NCBI GenBank assembly: GCA_025964795.1
Contig: JAOPYC010000182.1
Span: forward strand, 26,023 to 90,022
Direction: 5' to 3'
Source of the DNA: Marmoricola sp.
GTDB lineage: Bacteria; Actinomycetota; Actinomycetes; Propionibacteriales; Nocardioidaceae
DNA length: 64,000 bases
Part shown: piece after piece, positions 52,897-61,465 of the stretch
Position numbering within the stretch: the first letter of the stretch is position 1
Layout: every line of letters begins with the position of its first letter
The notes under the pieces: model-generated
Told to the model about the DNA's origin: nothing
The model's database searches: none
Seen by the model: the letters and a program-made list of their open reading frames with translations, nothing else
Position numbers and translations under genes: made by a program

Positions 52897-53098
52897 GCAG
52901 AGACGCGGCGAAGTCACCGGCGGCGGTGCCGAGGGCGAAGGTGAACAGCACGGTGAGCCAGTAGTAGGCCTCGCGCCGATGCGTGTCGATGCCGTGCACG
53001 TCGAGGGTCCTCTCGCTCTTCCACCAGGCGACGAACACCCCGGTCTGCAAGGTCAGCAGCATCAGGTCGAGGCGTACAGCGGCAGGGGCCCGCTGCTC
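52893..53098 (-). pseudogene. Fragment of a fifth COG4705/DUF347 gene
   Basis: Reading minus strand from after a TAG near 53099: RLDLMLLTLQTGVFVAWWKSERTLDVHGIDTHRREAYYWLTVLFTFALGTAAGDFAAS. This matches the end of unit 2 and unit 3 of the intact copies (for example FYWITVFLTFALGTAAGD). Units 1 and 4 are gone: the upstream side has stops and the downstream side runs into the kinase gene. Probably a decayed or recombined copy. Confidence 0.75.
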
Positions 53099-53188
53099 CT
53101 ACGACGCTAGGAACGAAACCGGCCGCGAACGTCAGCACCAGGTCTGATCTGTGCGGGCGGCGTACGACCTGGATGACGAAGAGCTCGG

Positions 53189-55192
53189 CTAGCCGACGCG
53201 GAGCACCCGACTGGCTCGCGGCGTCAACGTGAAGGCCGCGAGGTAGAGGAGTCCCGCCACGATCAGCAGGTTGTCGTAGCCGGTCAGCAGCGCGGCGTAC
53301 TCCAAGCAGCCACCGACGATCGAGCCGAGCAGGTTCACCCCGAACGCCGACTGGGAGTCGCTGGTGGCCGCGAACCTCTTCGCGAACGCGACGTTGGCCA
53401 GGTAGATAGGCAGGAACGCCAGCAGGCAGGCCGAGACCAGCCGTGGCCAGAACGACAGGCCCAGCAGTACGTCGGGCTGGATCGCCCACGCCAGCGCGAG
53501 TGAGGCCGCGATGCCTGCGAACACCACCGGCAACGGTGGAGTCCTGAATCTTCGGGTCGTCTCGACGGCCGCCAGGACGATCATCAGCACGCCGGTGAAC
53601 ACCAGGGCGTTGACGAGCCAGGTCGTCCCGAACATCAGCGCGAAGCTGGCCACGTTCTTGGTCTCCAGCAGCAGGAAGGCCGCCCCCATGAAGAAGAGGT
53701 CGGCGTAGGGCCGCATCTCGCGGAACGGCCCGCCCACGGTGCGGACCAGCAGCAACGAGACCAGGACGACGCCGAGCAGCGTCCACACGTAGAGCCACGG
53801 GATCATCCCGCCCTTGAAGTACAGGAACGGCGCGTTGTCGCTGGCAGGTGCCACGACCTTCGTCGACGGTGAGTAGGCGGTGCCGCACGCCTGGTCAGTC
53901 TCGTGCAGGGCGACGGCCACCACCGCCTGGTGGGAGGTGAAGTTGTCGACGCACGGAGCATGTCCGAAGACGGTGGCTGCGGTCCCCGCCAGCCGGTCGA
54001 TGAGCCAGTTCTCGCGGTAGTAGTTGTACATCGCGAAACCCCCGTCAGGCTTCAGGTGGTCGCGGACCGACTCCAGCGCCTGCTGCGTGAACAGGAAGCT
54101 CTCCAGCCTGATCTGCGAGGCGCCGTTCACCAGTGCCAGTGAGTCGGGGAGCGCGAACAGGATCAGGTCGTACTTCGTGCGAGTCGTCTGCAGGAACGCA
54201 CGGCCGTCGTTGGTGTGCGTCGTGACCCGTGGGTCCTGGTAGGCGTGGTCGGGGTTGTGCTGCTTGCCCAGCTGAAGGATCCGCGGGTCGATCTCCACCG
54301 CGTCGACGTGGTGGGCGCCCTTCAGCAGCGCGATCGCCACGTCGGATCCTGAGCCGGCGCCCACCACCAGCACGTTGTCCAGCTGGCCCTTCGGCAGCCG
54401 CTGGTAAGGCGTCCCGTACTGCTCCGGGGCGTTCTGCAGGCGCCAGGAAGCCTTGGCCATGGTCTGGTGCGGGACGCCGTTGACCCAGATCGACAGCGCA
54501 CCGGGACCGGAGTTCGAGTGGTGGGTCTGCACCTTGTAGTACGGCGACCAGCTCACCCCCGCGGTCAGGGTCTCGCTGAGCAGCATGCCGACGACGACGA
54601 CACCGCTCACGGCGTACACCACGCGCATCCGGAGGCCGGTCGCGAGAGCGAGGAAGACCAGCGAGGCCACCAGGCCCCAGACGACCGACGGGGCGCGGAG
54701 GAACGACATCAGGGTGAAGACGCCGATGCCCAGCAGGGACCCGATCAGGTCGTAGCGGTAGGCCGTCAGCGGTTCGAGGCCACCGAAGCACCGACCCACC
54801 ATCTCCGCCGGTCCGGCGAGGATCACCGCCACCATCAGGAAGATCACCGGCAGTGCCAGCCACGCCGGCGGCCCGGCCACCTTCATCGCAGTGAAGTAGA
54901 TGACGTCACTGCCCTGCCGCTGGATGGTGACCGGGAACACCAGCACCGCGGTGACCAGCAGCGCCAGCAGCGGCATCGCGACCGGTACGACCGACCAGGT
55001 CTTGCGGCTGACCAGGAATCCCAGGCCGATGCCCAGGAACGAACCCAGCAGCACGAAGTTCGAGAAGTAGCTCAGGTGCACCACGTTGGCGCCGAGCCAC
55101 CGGATCAGTGCCAGCTCCAGCAACAGCATCAGGGCGCTCGAGGCGACCAGGCGAAGGACGAGGGGCCGAGGTGCGGCGGAGGCAGCGGTCAC
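53189..55192 (-). CDS. Membrane protein with spermidine-synthase-like domain
   Basis: 667 residues. Seven TM segments at the N-terminus (10-225), a Rossmann methyltransferase/aminopropyltransferase-like domain (about 265-440: LDNVLVVGAGSGSDVAIALLKGAHHVDAVEIDPRI, DGRAFLQTTRTKYDLILFALPDS), then seven more TM segments. Such fusion proteins are common but unassigned; polyamine synthesis is not shown. GTG at 55192 follows box I and GAGCCT at leaderless distance. Confidence 0.87.
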   Translation of the reverse strand: MTAASAAPRPLVLRLVASSALMLLLELALIRWLGANVVHLSYFSNFVLLGSFLGIGLGFLVSRKTWSVVPVAMPLLALLVTAVLVFPVTIQRQGSDVIYFTAMKVAGPPAWLALPVIFLMVAVILAGPAEMVGRCFGGLEPLTAYRYDLIGSLLGIGVFTLMSFLRAPSVVWGLVASLVFLALATGLRMRVVYAVSGVVVVGMLLSETLTAGVSWSPYYKVQTHHSNSGPGALSIWVNGVPHQTMAKASWRLQNAPEQYGTPYQRLPKGQLDNVLVVGAGSGSDVAIALLKGAHHVDAVEIDPRILQLGKQHNPDHAYQDPRVTTHTNDGRAFLQTTRTKYDLILFALPDSLALVNGASQIRLESFLFTQQALESVRDHLKPDGGFAMYNYYRENWLIDRLAGTAATVFGHAPCVDNFTSHQAVVAVALHETDQACGTAYSPSTKVVAPASDNAPFLYFKGGMIPWLYVWTLLGVVLVSLLLVRTVGGPFREMRPYADLFFMGAAFLLLETKNVASFALMFGTTWLVNALVFTGVLMIVLAAVETTRRFRTPPLPVVFAGIAASLALAWAIQPDVLLGLSFWPRLVSACLLAFLPIYLANVAFAKRFAATSDSQSAFGVNLLGSIVGGCLEYAALLTGYDNLLIVAGLLYLAAFTLTPRASRVLRVG

Positions 55193-55199
55193 GAACGGG

Positions 55200-55232
55200 A
55201 GGCTCCCAGCGACAACCTGTCAGGTACCTGAC
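55200..55232 (-). promoter_or_regulatory. GTCAGGT box I with -10
   Basis: Minus strand: GTCAGGT-ACCT-GACAGGT (55232-55215), 9 nt, GAGCCT (55205-55200), 7 nt, GTG at 55192. The box is also quasi-palindromic (ACCTGTCAGGT). Confidence 0.76.
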
Positions 55233-55345
55233 CAGGTTCCAGGGCCAGGCTCCCCGCACGCGGTCGTCAAGGTTTCGTGAAGGTCCTGCACAGATCCCGC
55301 GGAAGTCGTGGCGCCAAGCGGTCCGGCGGTGTGAACGTGAGGCCC

Positions 55346-56083
55346 ATGAGATGGCTACGTCGAGGGCTGGTCGTGCTCATCGTGCTGCTCCTGGCGGGTG
55401 GGGTCTACCTCGGCGTCGGGACGGTGGTGAGCCACCGAACGGTGGTCCTGCCGGAACCTGCTGGCGGCGGAGCCGTCGGGCGGAGTCGCTGGCATCCCAC
55501 GGGTACGTCGTGGCGGGCTTCACCCCGACCCACAGCGCCAACGTCACTGTGCTGCACGACGCCGTGGTCGGGGCGAGCCGCAACGGCGGGCTACCGGACG
55601 TCAGCCTGTATCGTCCGGCTGCGCACGCGGCCGCACTGAAGCTGCTGGGCACCTGGGTGGCCGACGCGCGCTTCGTGGCCCGTCGAGCGCGGGAACGCAG
55701 TGCCGGCCTGCACCTCCGGCCCGGGGTGATCTACGTGGGCCACTCCTTCGGGGGTGCCACCCCGCGAGCCCGGAGGACAGCAGGGACCTGGCCACGGCTC
55801 GCACCATGATCCGCGCCAGCCGCGGGCCGGTGCGATCCGTGGTGGTCAGCGGCACCCAGCACTTCGACTTCACCGACTACGCCGCCTACCGGTTCCTGTT
55901 TCCCCTTCGTGACCTCCTGCCTCTCGGGAGCCGTCCGGGCGCCGAGAGCCTGGTCATCTCCGAGAAGTGCCTGCTCGACTTCACCGCTGAGACGAATCGG
56001 CGGCGACCGGAGTACGGCTGTCTCGACGGTCACCTGGGTGGGACCACGACACGCTCGTGGGGCCACGACTCGAACAGCCACTG
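55346..56083 (+). pseudogene. Decayed alpha/beta hydrolase (PAF-acetylhydrolase-like)
   Basis: Homologous pieces lie in different frames. Start at ATG 55346: MRWLRRGLVVLIVLLLAGG with HRTVVLPEP. Then in another frame: LASHGYVVAGFTPTHSANVTVLHDAVV ... VIYVGHSFGGAT (nucleophile elbow GHSFGG). From about 55806, in a third frame: SVVVSGTQHFDFTDYAAYRF, the catalytic His region. At least two frameshifts or deletions have occurred, and the total is shorter than the family norm. Signal/TM helix at the start. Confidence 0.75.
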
Positions 56084-56118
56084 ACCCAGCTTTGTGGAAG
56101 AGCCCACCGGGTGCGGCA

Positions 56119-56151
56119 GTCAGGTAGTGATCAGGCAACAACGCCTAGGTT
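56119..56151 (+). promoter_or_regulatory. GTCAGGT box J with -10 (COG4705 copy 4)
   Basis: GTCAGGT-AGTG-ATCAGGC (56119-56136), 9 nt, TAGGTT (56146-56151), 8 nt, ATG at 56160. Confidence 0.8.
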
Positions 56152-56159
56152 CCTGCCAC

Positions 56160-56960
56160 ATGCGACAACGCGCCTTCCCCGTCCCCAAGGTCCCCGAGGT
56201 CTTCCTCCTGTTCTGGGTGGTCAAGCTGCTGACCACCGGCATCGGCGAGGCGGGGGCCGACTTCCTCGGCACCGTCAGCATCCCGCTGGCCGCGCTCATC
56301 GGCATCGGCGGATTCTTCGCCGCGCTGTGGTGGCAGCTGCGGGCGACGATCTACCGACCCGTGCGCTACTGGGTGACCGTGCTGAGCGTGGCGCTCTTCG
56401 GCACGATGATCGCCGACGGTCCGCACGTCGCCCTCGGGACGCCGTACTACGTCGACTCGGTGATCTACCTCGTGCTGCTGTGCGGGCTGCTCACCTGGTG
56501 GAGACGGAGCGAGGGCACGCTGTCGGTGCACTCGATCACGACCGCTCGCCGCGAGCGCTTCTACTGGGGCACGGTGCTGCTGACCTTCGGGCTCGGCACC
56601 GCGGTCGGAGACGCCACCGCCATCGACATGGGCCTCGGGTTCTCCTGGTCCATCGTGCTCTTCGCGGTCCTGATCCTGGTGCCACTGGTCCTGTGGCGGA
56701 TGGGTCTGGACGCCACGATCGCGTTCTGGGCGTCGTACGTCCTGACGCGGCCGCTGGGTGCCTCCGTCGCCGACTGGCTCGGCAAGGCGCCCTCCGCCGG
56801 TGGCCTGGGCTGGGGCGACGGCACCGTGACCGGACTCGGCCTGGTGCTGTTCGCAGCGCTGGTGGCCTACCTGGCCGTCACCCACGCCGATGTTGAGGGC
56901 GCCCATGCCCACGCCATCGAGAGCCCGGCTGTTCAGGAACCGGACCCGGTCCTCGACTGA
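56160..56960 (+). CDS. COG4705 / DUF347-repeat membrane protein, copy 4
   Basis: 266 residues: KVPEVFLLFWVVKLLTTGIGEAGAD, RYWVTVLSVALFGTMIAD, FYWGTVLLTFGLGTAVGD, AFWASYVLTRPLGASVAD. Closest in the window to copy 1 at 29693. Start at 56160 because homology begins there and the leaderless promoter of box J points to it; in-frame ATG at 56094 overlaps the box. Followed by an ABC exporter operon, just as copy 1 lies next to one. Confidence 0.9.
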   Translation: MRQRAFPVPKVPEVFLLFWVVKLLTTGIGEAGADFLGTVSIPLAALIGIGGFFAALWWQLRATIYRPVRYWVTVLSVALFGTMIADGPHVALGTPYYVDSVIYLVLLCGLLTWWRRSEGTLSVHSITTARRERFYWGTVLLTFGLGTAVGDATAIDMGLGFSWSIVLFAVLILVPLVLWRMGLDATIAFWASYVLTRPLGASVADWLGKAPSAGGLGWGDGTVTGLGLVLFAALVAYLAVTHADVEGAHAHAIESPAVQEPDPVLD

Positions 56961-57048
56961 GCCACCGATACATGGGCACAACACGTAGGCGTCGGACGTC
57001 AGTCGCCGCCCGCTGAGCAGCAGCACTGACCAACAGAGGGGTTCATCC

Positions 57049-57954
57049 GTGATCGAGGCTCGCGAGCTCACCAAGAGGTACGACGAGAAGCTGGCCGTCG
57101 ACGCCCTCTCCTTCATCGTCCGACCCGGGATCGTCACCGGCTTCCTGGGGCCCAACGGCGCCGGGAAGTCCACCACCATGCGGATGATGCTGGGCCTGGA
57201 CCGGCCCACGTCCGGCTCGGTCCTGGTCAACGGGAAGCCCTACGCCGAGCACGCCGCACCGCTGCACGAGGTCGGCGCCCTGCTGGAGGCGCGCGCCGTC
57301 CATACCGGGCGCAGCGCCCGCAACCACCTCAGGGTGCTGGCCGCCACCTGCGGGATCGGCCGGTCCCGCGTCGAGCAGGTCATCGACATGGTCGGGCTCG
57401 GCGACGTCGCCGACCGGCGCGTCGGTGGGTTCTCCCTGGGGATGGGCCAACGTCTCGGCGTCGCGGCCGCCCTGCTCGGCGACCCGCACACCCTGGTCCT
57501 CGACGAACCGGTCAACGGCCTCGACCTCGACGGCATCCGCTGGATCCGCTCGCTGCTCACCCGGCTGGCGGGTGAGGGGCGCACGGTCTTCCTGTCCTCC
57601 CACCTGATGAGCGAGATGGCCGTCACCGCCGACCACGTGATCGTCGTCGGCCGGGGCCGGCTCCTGCGCGACCAGGCGATGGCCGACTTCATCCGCGAGG
57701 CCTCCGTCGAGTCCGTGCGCGTCCGCACCCCGGAGCAGGACCGGCTCGCCGAGCACCTGCGCAACGCCGGGGCGACCGTGACCTTCGCCGGGGCCGAGGG
57801 ATTCACCGTCCAGGGCGCCACCAGCAAGGAGGTCGGCACCCTCGCCGGCCAAGCCGGCATCACCTTGTGGGAGCTCTCCCCACAGGCGGGCTCGCTCGAG
57901 GACGCCTACCTGGCCCTGACCCGCGAGAACCTCGACTTCCAGGAAGCGGCATGA
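57049..57954 (+). CDS. ABC-2 type transporter, ATP-binding protein
   Basis: 301 residues. Walker A GPNGAGKST, signature FSLGMGQRLGVAAALL, Walker B TLVLDEPVNGLDLDG, SSHLMSE switch region. Paralogue of the ATPase at 27735 along the whole length, including the C-terminal extension. GTG start behind AGAGGGG. I see no GTCAGGT box upstream, unlike the paralogue. Confidence 0.93.
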   Translation: MIEARELTKRYDEKLAVDALSFIVRPGIVTGFLGPNGAGKSTTMRMMLGLDRPTSGSVLVNGKPYAEHAAPLHEVGALLEARAVHTGRSARNHLRVLAATCGIGRSRVEQVIDMVGLGDVADRRVGGFSLGMGQRLGVAAALLGDPHTLVLDEPVNGLDLDGIRWIRSLLTRLAGEGRTVFLSSHLMSEMAVTADHVIVVGRGRLLRDQAMADFIREASVESVRVRTPEQDRLAEHLRNAGATVTFAGAEGFTVQGATSKEVGTLAGQAGITLWELSPQAGSLEDAYLALTRENLDFQEAA

Positions 57955-58757
57955 CCACCACCTCGACCGCACCCGTGGCCGGGTCCGTGGACCGGCCCGT
58001 CACCCTGCCTCGCGTCGTCGTCGCTGAGTGGCTGAAGTTCCGCACCCTGCGCTCGACCCTGATCGTGCTCGCGGCCGCGATGGCCGGGATGGTGCTCTTC
58101 GGCGCGATCATCGCCCACAACACCCGCAACCCCGCCGGTCTCGACCCCGAGGACGTCGTGGCCTCCGGGCCACTGCAGGGCTACTACCTGGGGCAGCTGC
58201 TGATGGCGGCCCTCGGCGTCCTCGTGGTCAGCGGCGAGTACAGCACGGGCATGATCCGGGCCACCCTCGCCGCCGTACCCCGTCGTCAGCCGGTGCTGGT
58301 CGCCAAGGCGCTGGTGTTCGCCGTCGTCGTCGGCGTCGCCATGATCGCCGCCTCGATCGTGGCTTTCCTGGTCGCCCAGGCGTTCCTGTCCGGCTACCGC
58401 CCGACGTACTCCCTCGCCGACGGGAGCACCCTGCGCGTCGTGATCGGCACCGGCATCTACCTCACCCTCGTCGGCCTGCTCGGAAGCGCGCTGGCGTGGA
58501 TCGTGCGCAGCACTCCCGGCGCCCTGGTCGCCGTCGTCGGCCTGATCCTGATCCTGCCGGTCCTCTGCGAGCTCATCCTGCCCAGCTGGGGCACCCACAT
58601 CGCGGCGTACCTCCCCACGGGCGCCGGCGCCAGCTTCTCCACCAGCCTGCGCGCTCCCGACGCCCTCTCCCCCTGGGCCGGCCTCGGCGTGATGGTCGCC
58701 TGGGTCGCCCTCGGCCTGGTCGCCGCCTCGGTGATCCTGCGTCGCCGCGACGCCTGA
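57951..58757 (+). CDS. ABC-2 type transporter permease
   Basis: 268 residues, six TM segments. RVVVAEWLKFRTLRSTLIVLAAAMAGM at the start and LVVSGEYSTGMIRATLAAVPRR as family loop. ATG overlaps the ATPase stop. Exporter partner of the upstream gene; cargo unknown. Confidence 0.9.
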   Translation: MTTTSTAPVAGSVDRPVTLPRVVVAEWLKFRTLRSTLIVLAAAMAGMVLFGAIIAHNTRNPAGLDPEDVVASGPLQGYYLGQLLMAALGVLVVSGEYSTGMIRATLAAVPRRQPVLVAKALVFAVVVGVAMIAASIVAFLVAQAFLSGYRPTYSLADGSTLRVVIGTGIYLTLVGLLGSALAWIVRSTPGALVAVVGLILILPVLCELILPSWGTHIAAYLPTGAGASFSTSLRAPDALSPWAGLGVMVAWVALGLVAASVILRRRDA

Positions 58758-58847
58758 GGCACCGTCCGCGCACGTGCTCATCAAGATGCAACCAAGAAAC
58801 CGTGGGCAGGGTGTCCGAACCCACGCCGACCACCTCCGGAGGTATCC

Positions 58848-59342
58848 ATGTTCGACCTGATCAACGGCATCCCGGTCCACCCGCTCGTGGTCCACGCCGT
58901 TGTCGTGCTCCTGCCCCTGGCCATCCTGGGCACGATCGTGATCGCCGTCGTCCCGCGCTGGCGGACTCCCTACGGACCCCTCGTGGTGGTGACGGCTCTC
59001 GTGGCGACGGCACTGATCCCGGTCGCGACGTCGAGCGGCGAGGAGCTCGAGAGACGGGTCGGCGACCCCGGGAAGCACGCCGCGCTCGGTGACCAGCTCA
59101 TCTGGTTCGCGATCCCGCTGCTGGTCCTGGTCGCGGCGCTGGTGCTCCTGCAGCGGATCCGCGACCACGCAGACCTCCGGCCGACGGCGGAGAAGACCAC
59201 CGGACGCCGCGTCCCCGGCACCACCCTGGTCGTGACGGTAGCCGTCCTGGCCGCGTTGGCCGCCGTGGCGAGCGGCGTGCAGGTCTACCGGGTCGGCGAC
59301 TCGGGGGCCAAGGCCGTGTGGAGTGACCAGGTCAAGGGCTAG
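58848..59342 (+). CDS. DUF2231 membrane protein
   Basis: 164 residues with four TM segments. MFDLINGIPVHPLVVHAVVVLLPLA carries the His pair typical of DUF2231, as do SSGEELERRVG and HAALGDQL. Function unknown; members often sit near haem or redox genes. GGAGG 5 nt before the ATG. Confidence 0.87.
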   Translation: MFDLINGIPVHPLVVHAVVVLLPLAILGTIVIAVVPRWRTPYGPLVVVTALVATALIPVATSSGEELERRVGDPGKHAALGDQLIWFAIPLLVLVAALVLLQRIRDHADLRPTAEKTTGRRVPGTTLVVTVAVLAALAAVASGVQVYRVGDSGAKAVWSDQVKG

Positions 59343-59460
59343 GTGTACTCGGCTGACACATTCATGACAGTCCAGGGTGCACGCAGGGCGGAGGACTACC
59401 TCGGCAAGCCGACCGACCTCGACGAGCTGCTCGAGGTGCTCGCTCGTGGCGGCACAGCTC
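59343..59460 (+). pseudogene. Remnant of a response-regulator receiver domain
   Basis: ARRAEDYLGKPTDLDELLEVLARG reads like the end of a receiver domain (GAEDYLxKPFDLDELLARV). Nothing before it supplies the Asp-containing core and the frame continues into unrelated sequence. The rest of 59460-59740 holds no gene I can support. Confidence 0.5.
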
Positions 59461-59722
59461 AAGGGCAACCCAATGGGCCAATGGAGTCTGGAACGGCACG
59501 ACATGGACAGGCACGAAGTGGGACGAGCAGCAGCTCCAATCAACGACCTGGACCGAGAGCTCCTGGTCCGGCGTCCCGTGGGCCGCACACACCTACGGCG
59601 ACGCCGTGGCGCTCGACCATGTCGACCTGGAACCGGAAGTCGGGCTGATCGACGTCGCTGACCTCAGCGTGCGCGGTGGTGTGGGTGGCGTGCTCATCGC
59701 GGCGCGGTCCATGCCTTGTCCC

Positions 59723-59770
59723 TGGACAGGGACCGGGTACACCGCGCATACTCCTAATCATGTTAGGAGT
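59723..59770 (+). promoter_or_regulatory. Promoter and operator of the TetR gene
   Basis: -35 TGGACA (59723-59728), 18-nt spacer, -10 CATACT (59747-59752), 7 nt, ATG 59760, so probably leaderless. Perfect inverted repeat ACTCCTAA / TTAGGAGT (59750-59770, 5-nt centre) covers the -10 and start codon. GTCCCTG-GA-CAGGGAC (59718-59733) overlaps the -35. Both are candidates for self-repression. Confidence 0.65.
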
Positions 59771-60377
59771 TCCGAATCGCGATAGGGTTGCCGAACGACG
59801 TGCGGCTACTCGTCGTGAGATCGTCGCGGCCGCTTGGGAAGTGGCCCGAGCACAGGGGCTGGCCCAACTCACGCTTCGCGACATAGCTGCCCGGGTCGGC
59901 ATGAAGGCCCCGTCGCTCTACTCCCACGTCGACTCCAAGAACGCCATCTACGACGCGATGTTCGCCCAAGCGTGGAGCGAGTGCCGTGAGGTGATGGCCG
60001 CCATGGACGCCCGCTGTCCCCCAGATCTTCGCGGGACGCTGCAGCTGTATGCGCACACCTTCTTCGACTTCTCCGTCAGCGACCTGACCCGCTTCCAGCT
60101 GATGAATCAGCGCACGATCCCTGGCTTCGTACCCAGCTCTGAGGCCTACGCGCCAGCGGTGCTGGTGATGCAGGGTCTGCAAGATCAGCTGGACAGGCAC
60201 GGCATCACTGCCCAGGAGGACATCGACCTCTACGTCGCTCTGGTCGGCGGTTTGGCGGATGCCCAGCTTGCCAACGATCCAGGCGGCAACCGCTGGGGGC
60301 GTCTGCTCGACCGCGCCGTCGACATGTACCTCCACGACCTCGGTATCGATCCCGGGCCTCCGCGCACGACCCCCTAA
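59760..60377 (+). CDS. TetR family transcriptional regulator
   Basis: 205 residues. HTH about 18-60 (ATRREIVAAAWEVARAQGLAQLTLRDIAARVGMKAPSLYSHVDSKNAIYDAMF), then a TetR C-terminal helical domain with WHG-type features (FQLMNQRTIPGFVPSS). Start at 59760 fits the promoter; frames reaching 59676 are not supported. Likely represses itself and the DinB-like gene 16 nt downstream. Confidence 0.92.
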   Translation: MLGVPNRDRVAERRAATRREIVAAAWEVARAQGLAQLTLRDIAARVGMKAPSLYSHVDSKNAIYDAMFAQAWSECREVMAAMDARCPPDLRGTLQLYAHTFFDFSVSDLTRFQLMNQRTIPGFVPSSEAYAPAVLVMQGLQDQLDRHGITAQEDIDLYVALVGGLADAQLANDPGGNRWGRLLDRAVDMYLHDLGIDPGPPRTTP

Positions 60378-60393
60378 GGAAGGCACCCCAACC

Positions 60394-61152
60394 ATGACCA
60401 CGCAGATCAGGCGGCACCGCTCGAAGCAGGACCCGCGTACGCCCCAGTTGGAATGGGACGCAGCCATGTGCCTCGCCGCCACCGAGTACGAACGCGTCGC
60501 CGATCAGCTCGCGCAGCTGAGCCCCGCACAGTGGAGTTCACCAACGGACTGTCCGGACTGGGACGTGAGAGCGATGGCCGGACACATACTGGGCATGATC
60601 CAGATGATCGCGAGCATGCCAGAGATGATCCGCCAGCAACTCAGCGCCAAACATCGCGCCAAGCGCGATGGCAGCGTCTTGATCGACGCTCTCACCGCGC
60701 TACAAGTCGAGAAGAACGCCCACCTGAGCACCGATGAGCTCGTTCAGCAGGTACGTCGGCTAGCCCCGAAGGCCGTAAAGGCTCGACGACGCGCACCCGG
60801 CCTGATGCGAAGGCAGACGATGCCGGACCAAGACGAGTGGTGGACCATGGGCTACCTGTTCGACGTGATCTTGACCCGCGACCCGTTCTTGCACCGCGTG
60901 GACATCGCCCGCGCGACTGGAGTCCCCCTGGTCGCGACCGCCGAGCACGAAGGGGCGATCATCGATGACGCCGTGGCCGAGTGGGCCAGTCGCCACGGGG
61001 CGGCCTACGCCCTCGAGCTGACAGGACCGGCAGGCGGGCACTGGGAGCGCGGCGTGGGCGAGCACCTCACCATGGACGCTCTCGAGTTCTGCCGCGCTCT
61101 CAGCGGTCGAGCACCCGTCCACGGGCTGCTGCGTACCCAAGTTCCATTCTGA
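60394..61152 (+). CDS. TIGR03083-type DinB / maleylpyruvate isomerase-like protein
   Basis: 252 residues. Helical MDMPI N-terminal domain: LSPAQWSSPTDCPDWDVRAMAGHILGMIQMI, and RDPFLHRVDIARATGVP for the second metal-His block; a C-terminal SCP-like beta part ends LSGRAPVHGLL. Possibly mycothiol-dependent. AAGGAAGG ribosome site. Probably co-transcribed with the TetR gene and responsive to the same ligand. Confidence 0.82.
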   Translation: MTTQIRRHRSKQDPRTPQLEWDAAMCLAATEYERVADQLAQLSPAQWSSPTDCPDWDVRAMAGHILGMIQMIASMPEMIRQQLSAKHRAKRDGSVLIDALTALQVEKNAHLSTDELVQQVRRLAPKAVKARRRAPGLMRRQTMPDQDEWWTMGYLFDVILTRDPFLHRVDIARATGVPLVATAEHEGAIIDDAVAEWASRHGAAYALELTGPAGGHWERGVGEHLTMDALEFCRALSGRAPVHGLLRTQVPF

Positions 61153-61465
61153 GCTGCCGTTCGACGCCCACAGCGGGTTCCTGCGGTCCTGGTTGCGTCC
61201 TGCAAAGCAGCAGCACCACCTTGAGAACACCGGCGTTGAAGATCTTGCGGACTGCATGCTGTTCGGGACGTAGAACCCGAGGCCAGGAGGGGCGCGGACG
61301 GGCTGGCTCATAGGCCGGGAAAGATCCCCGCCTGATTGACCAACGATGGGCATTGGTGGACATGGCCCCTGACCTGCACAAACGCATTTCAGGTCGTTGG
61401 TCGACGGCGGTGAAGATTGAAGATCTTGACCGCAGTACGACCACAGTAAATCGGTCCCGCCCCCT
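61153..61465. other. Intergenic stretch without a supported gene
   Basis: Lower-quality open frames only. A segment TTGAAGATCTTG occurs twice (about 61227 and 61419) in slightly different context, and CTGACCTG / CAGGTCG form a loose inverted pair near 61365-61406. It may be the scar of a lost mobile element; I cannot identify one. Confidence 0.4.

Noticed and set aside
53052..53067. GTCAGCA followed by ATCAGGT inside the COG4705 fragment
   Set aside because: Spacing 9 bp and no promoter or gene start follows on that strand.
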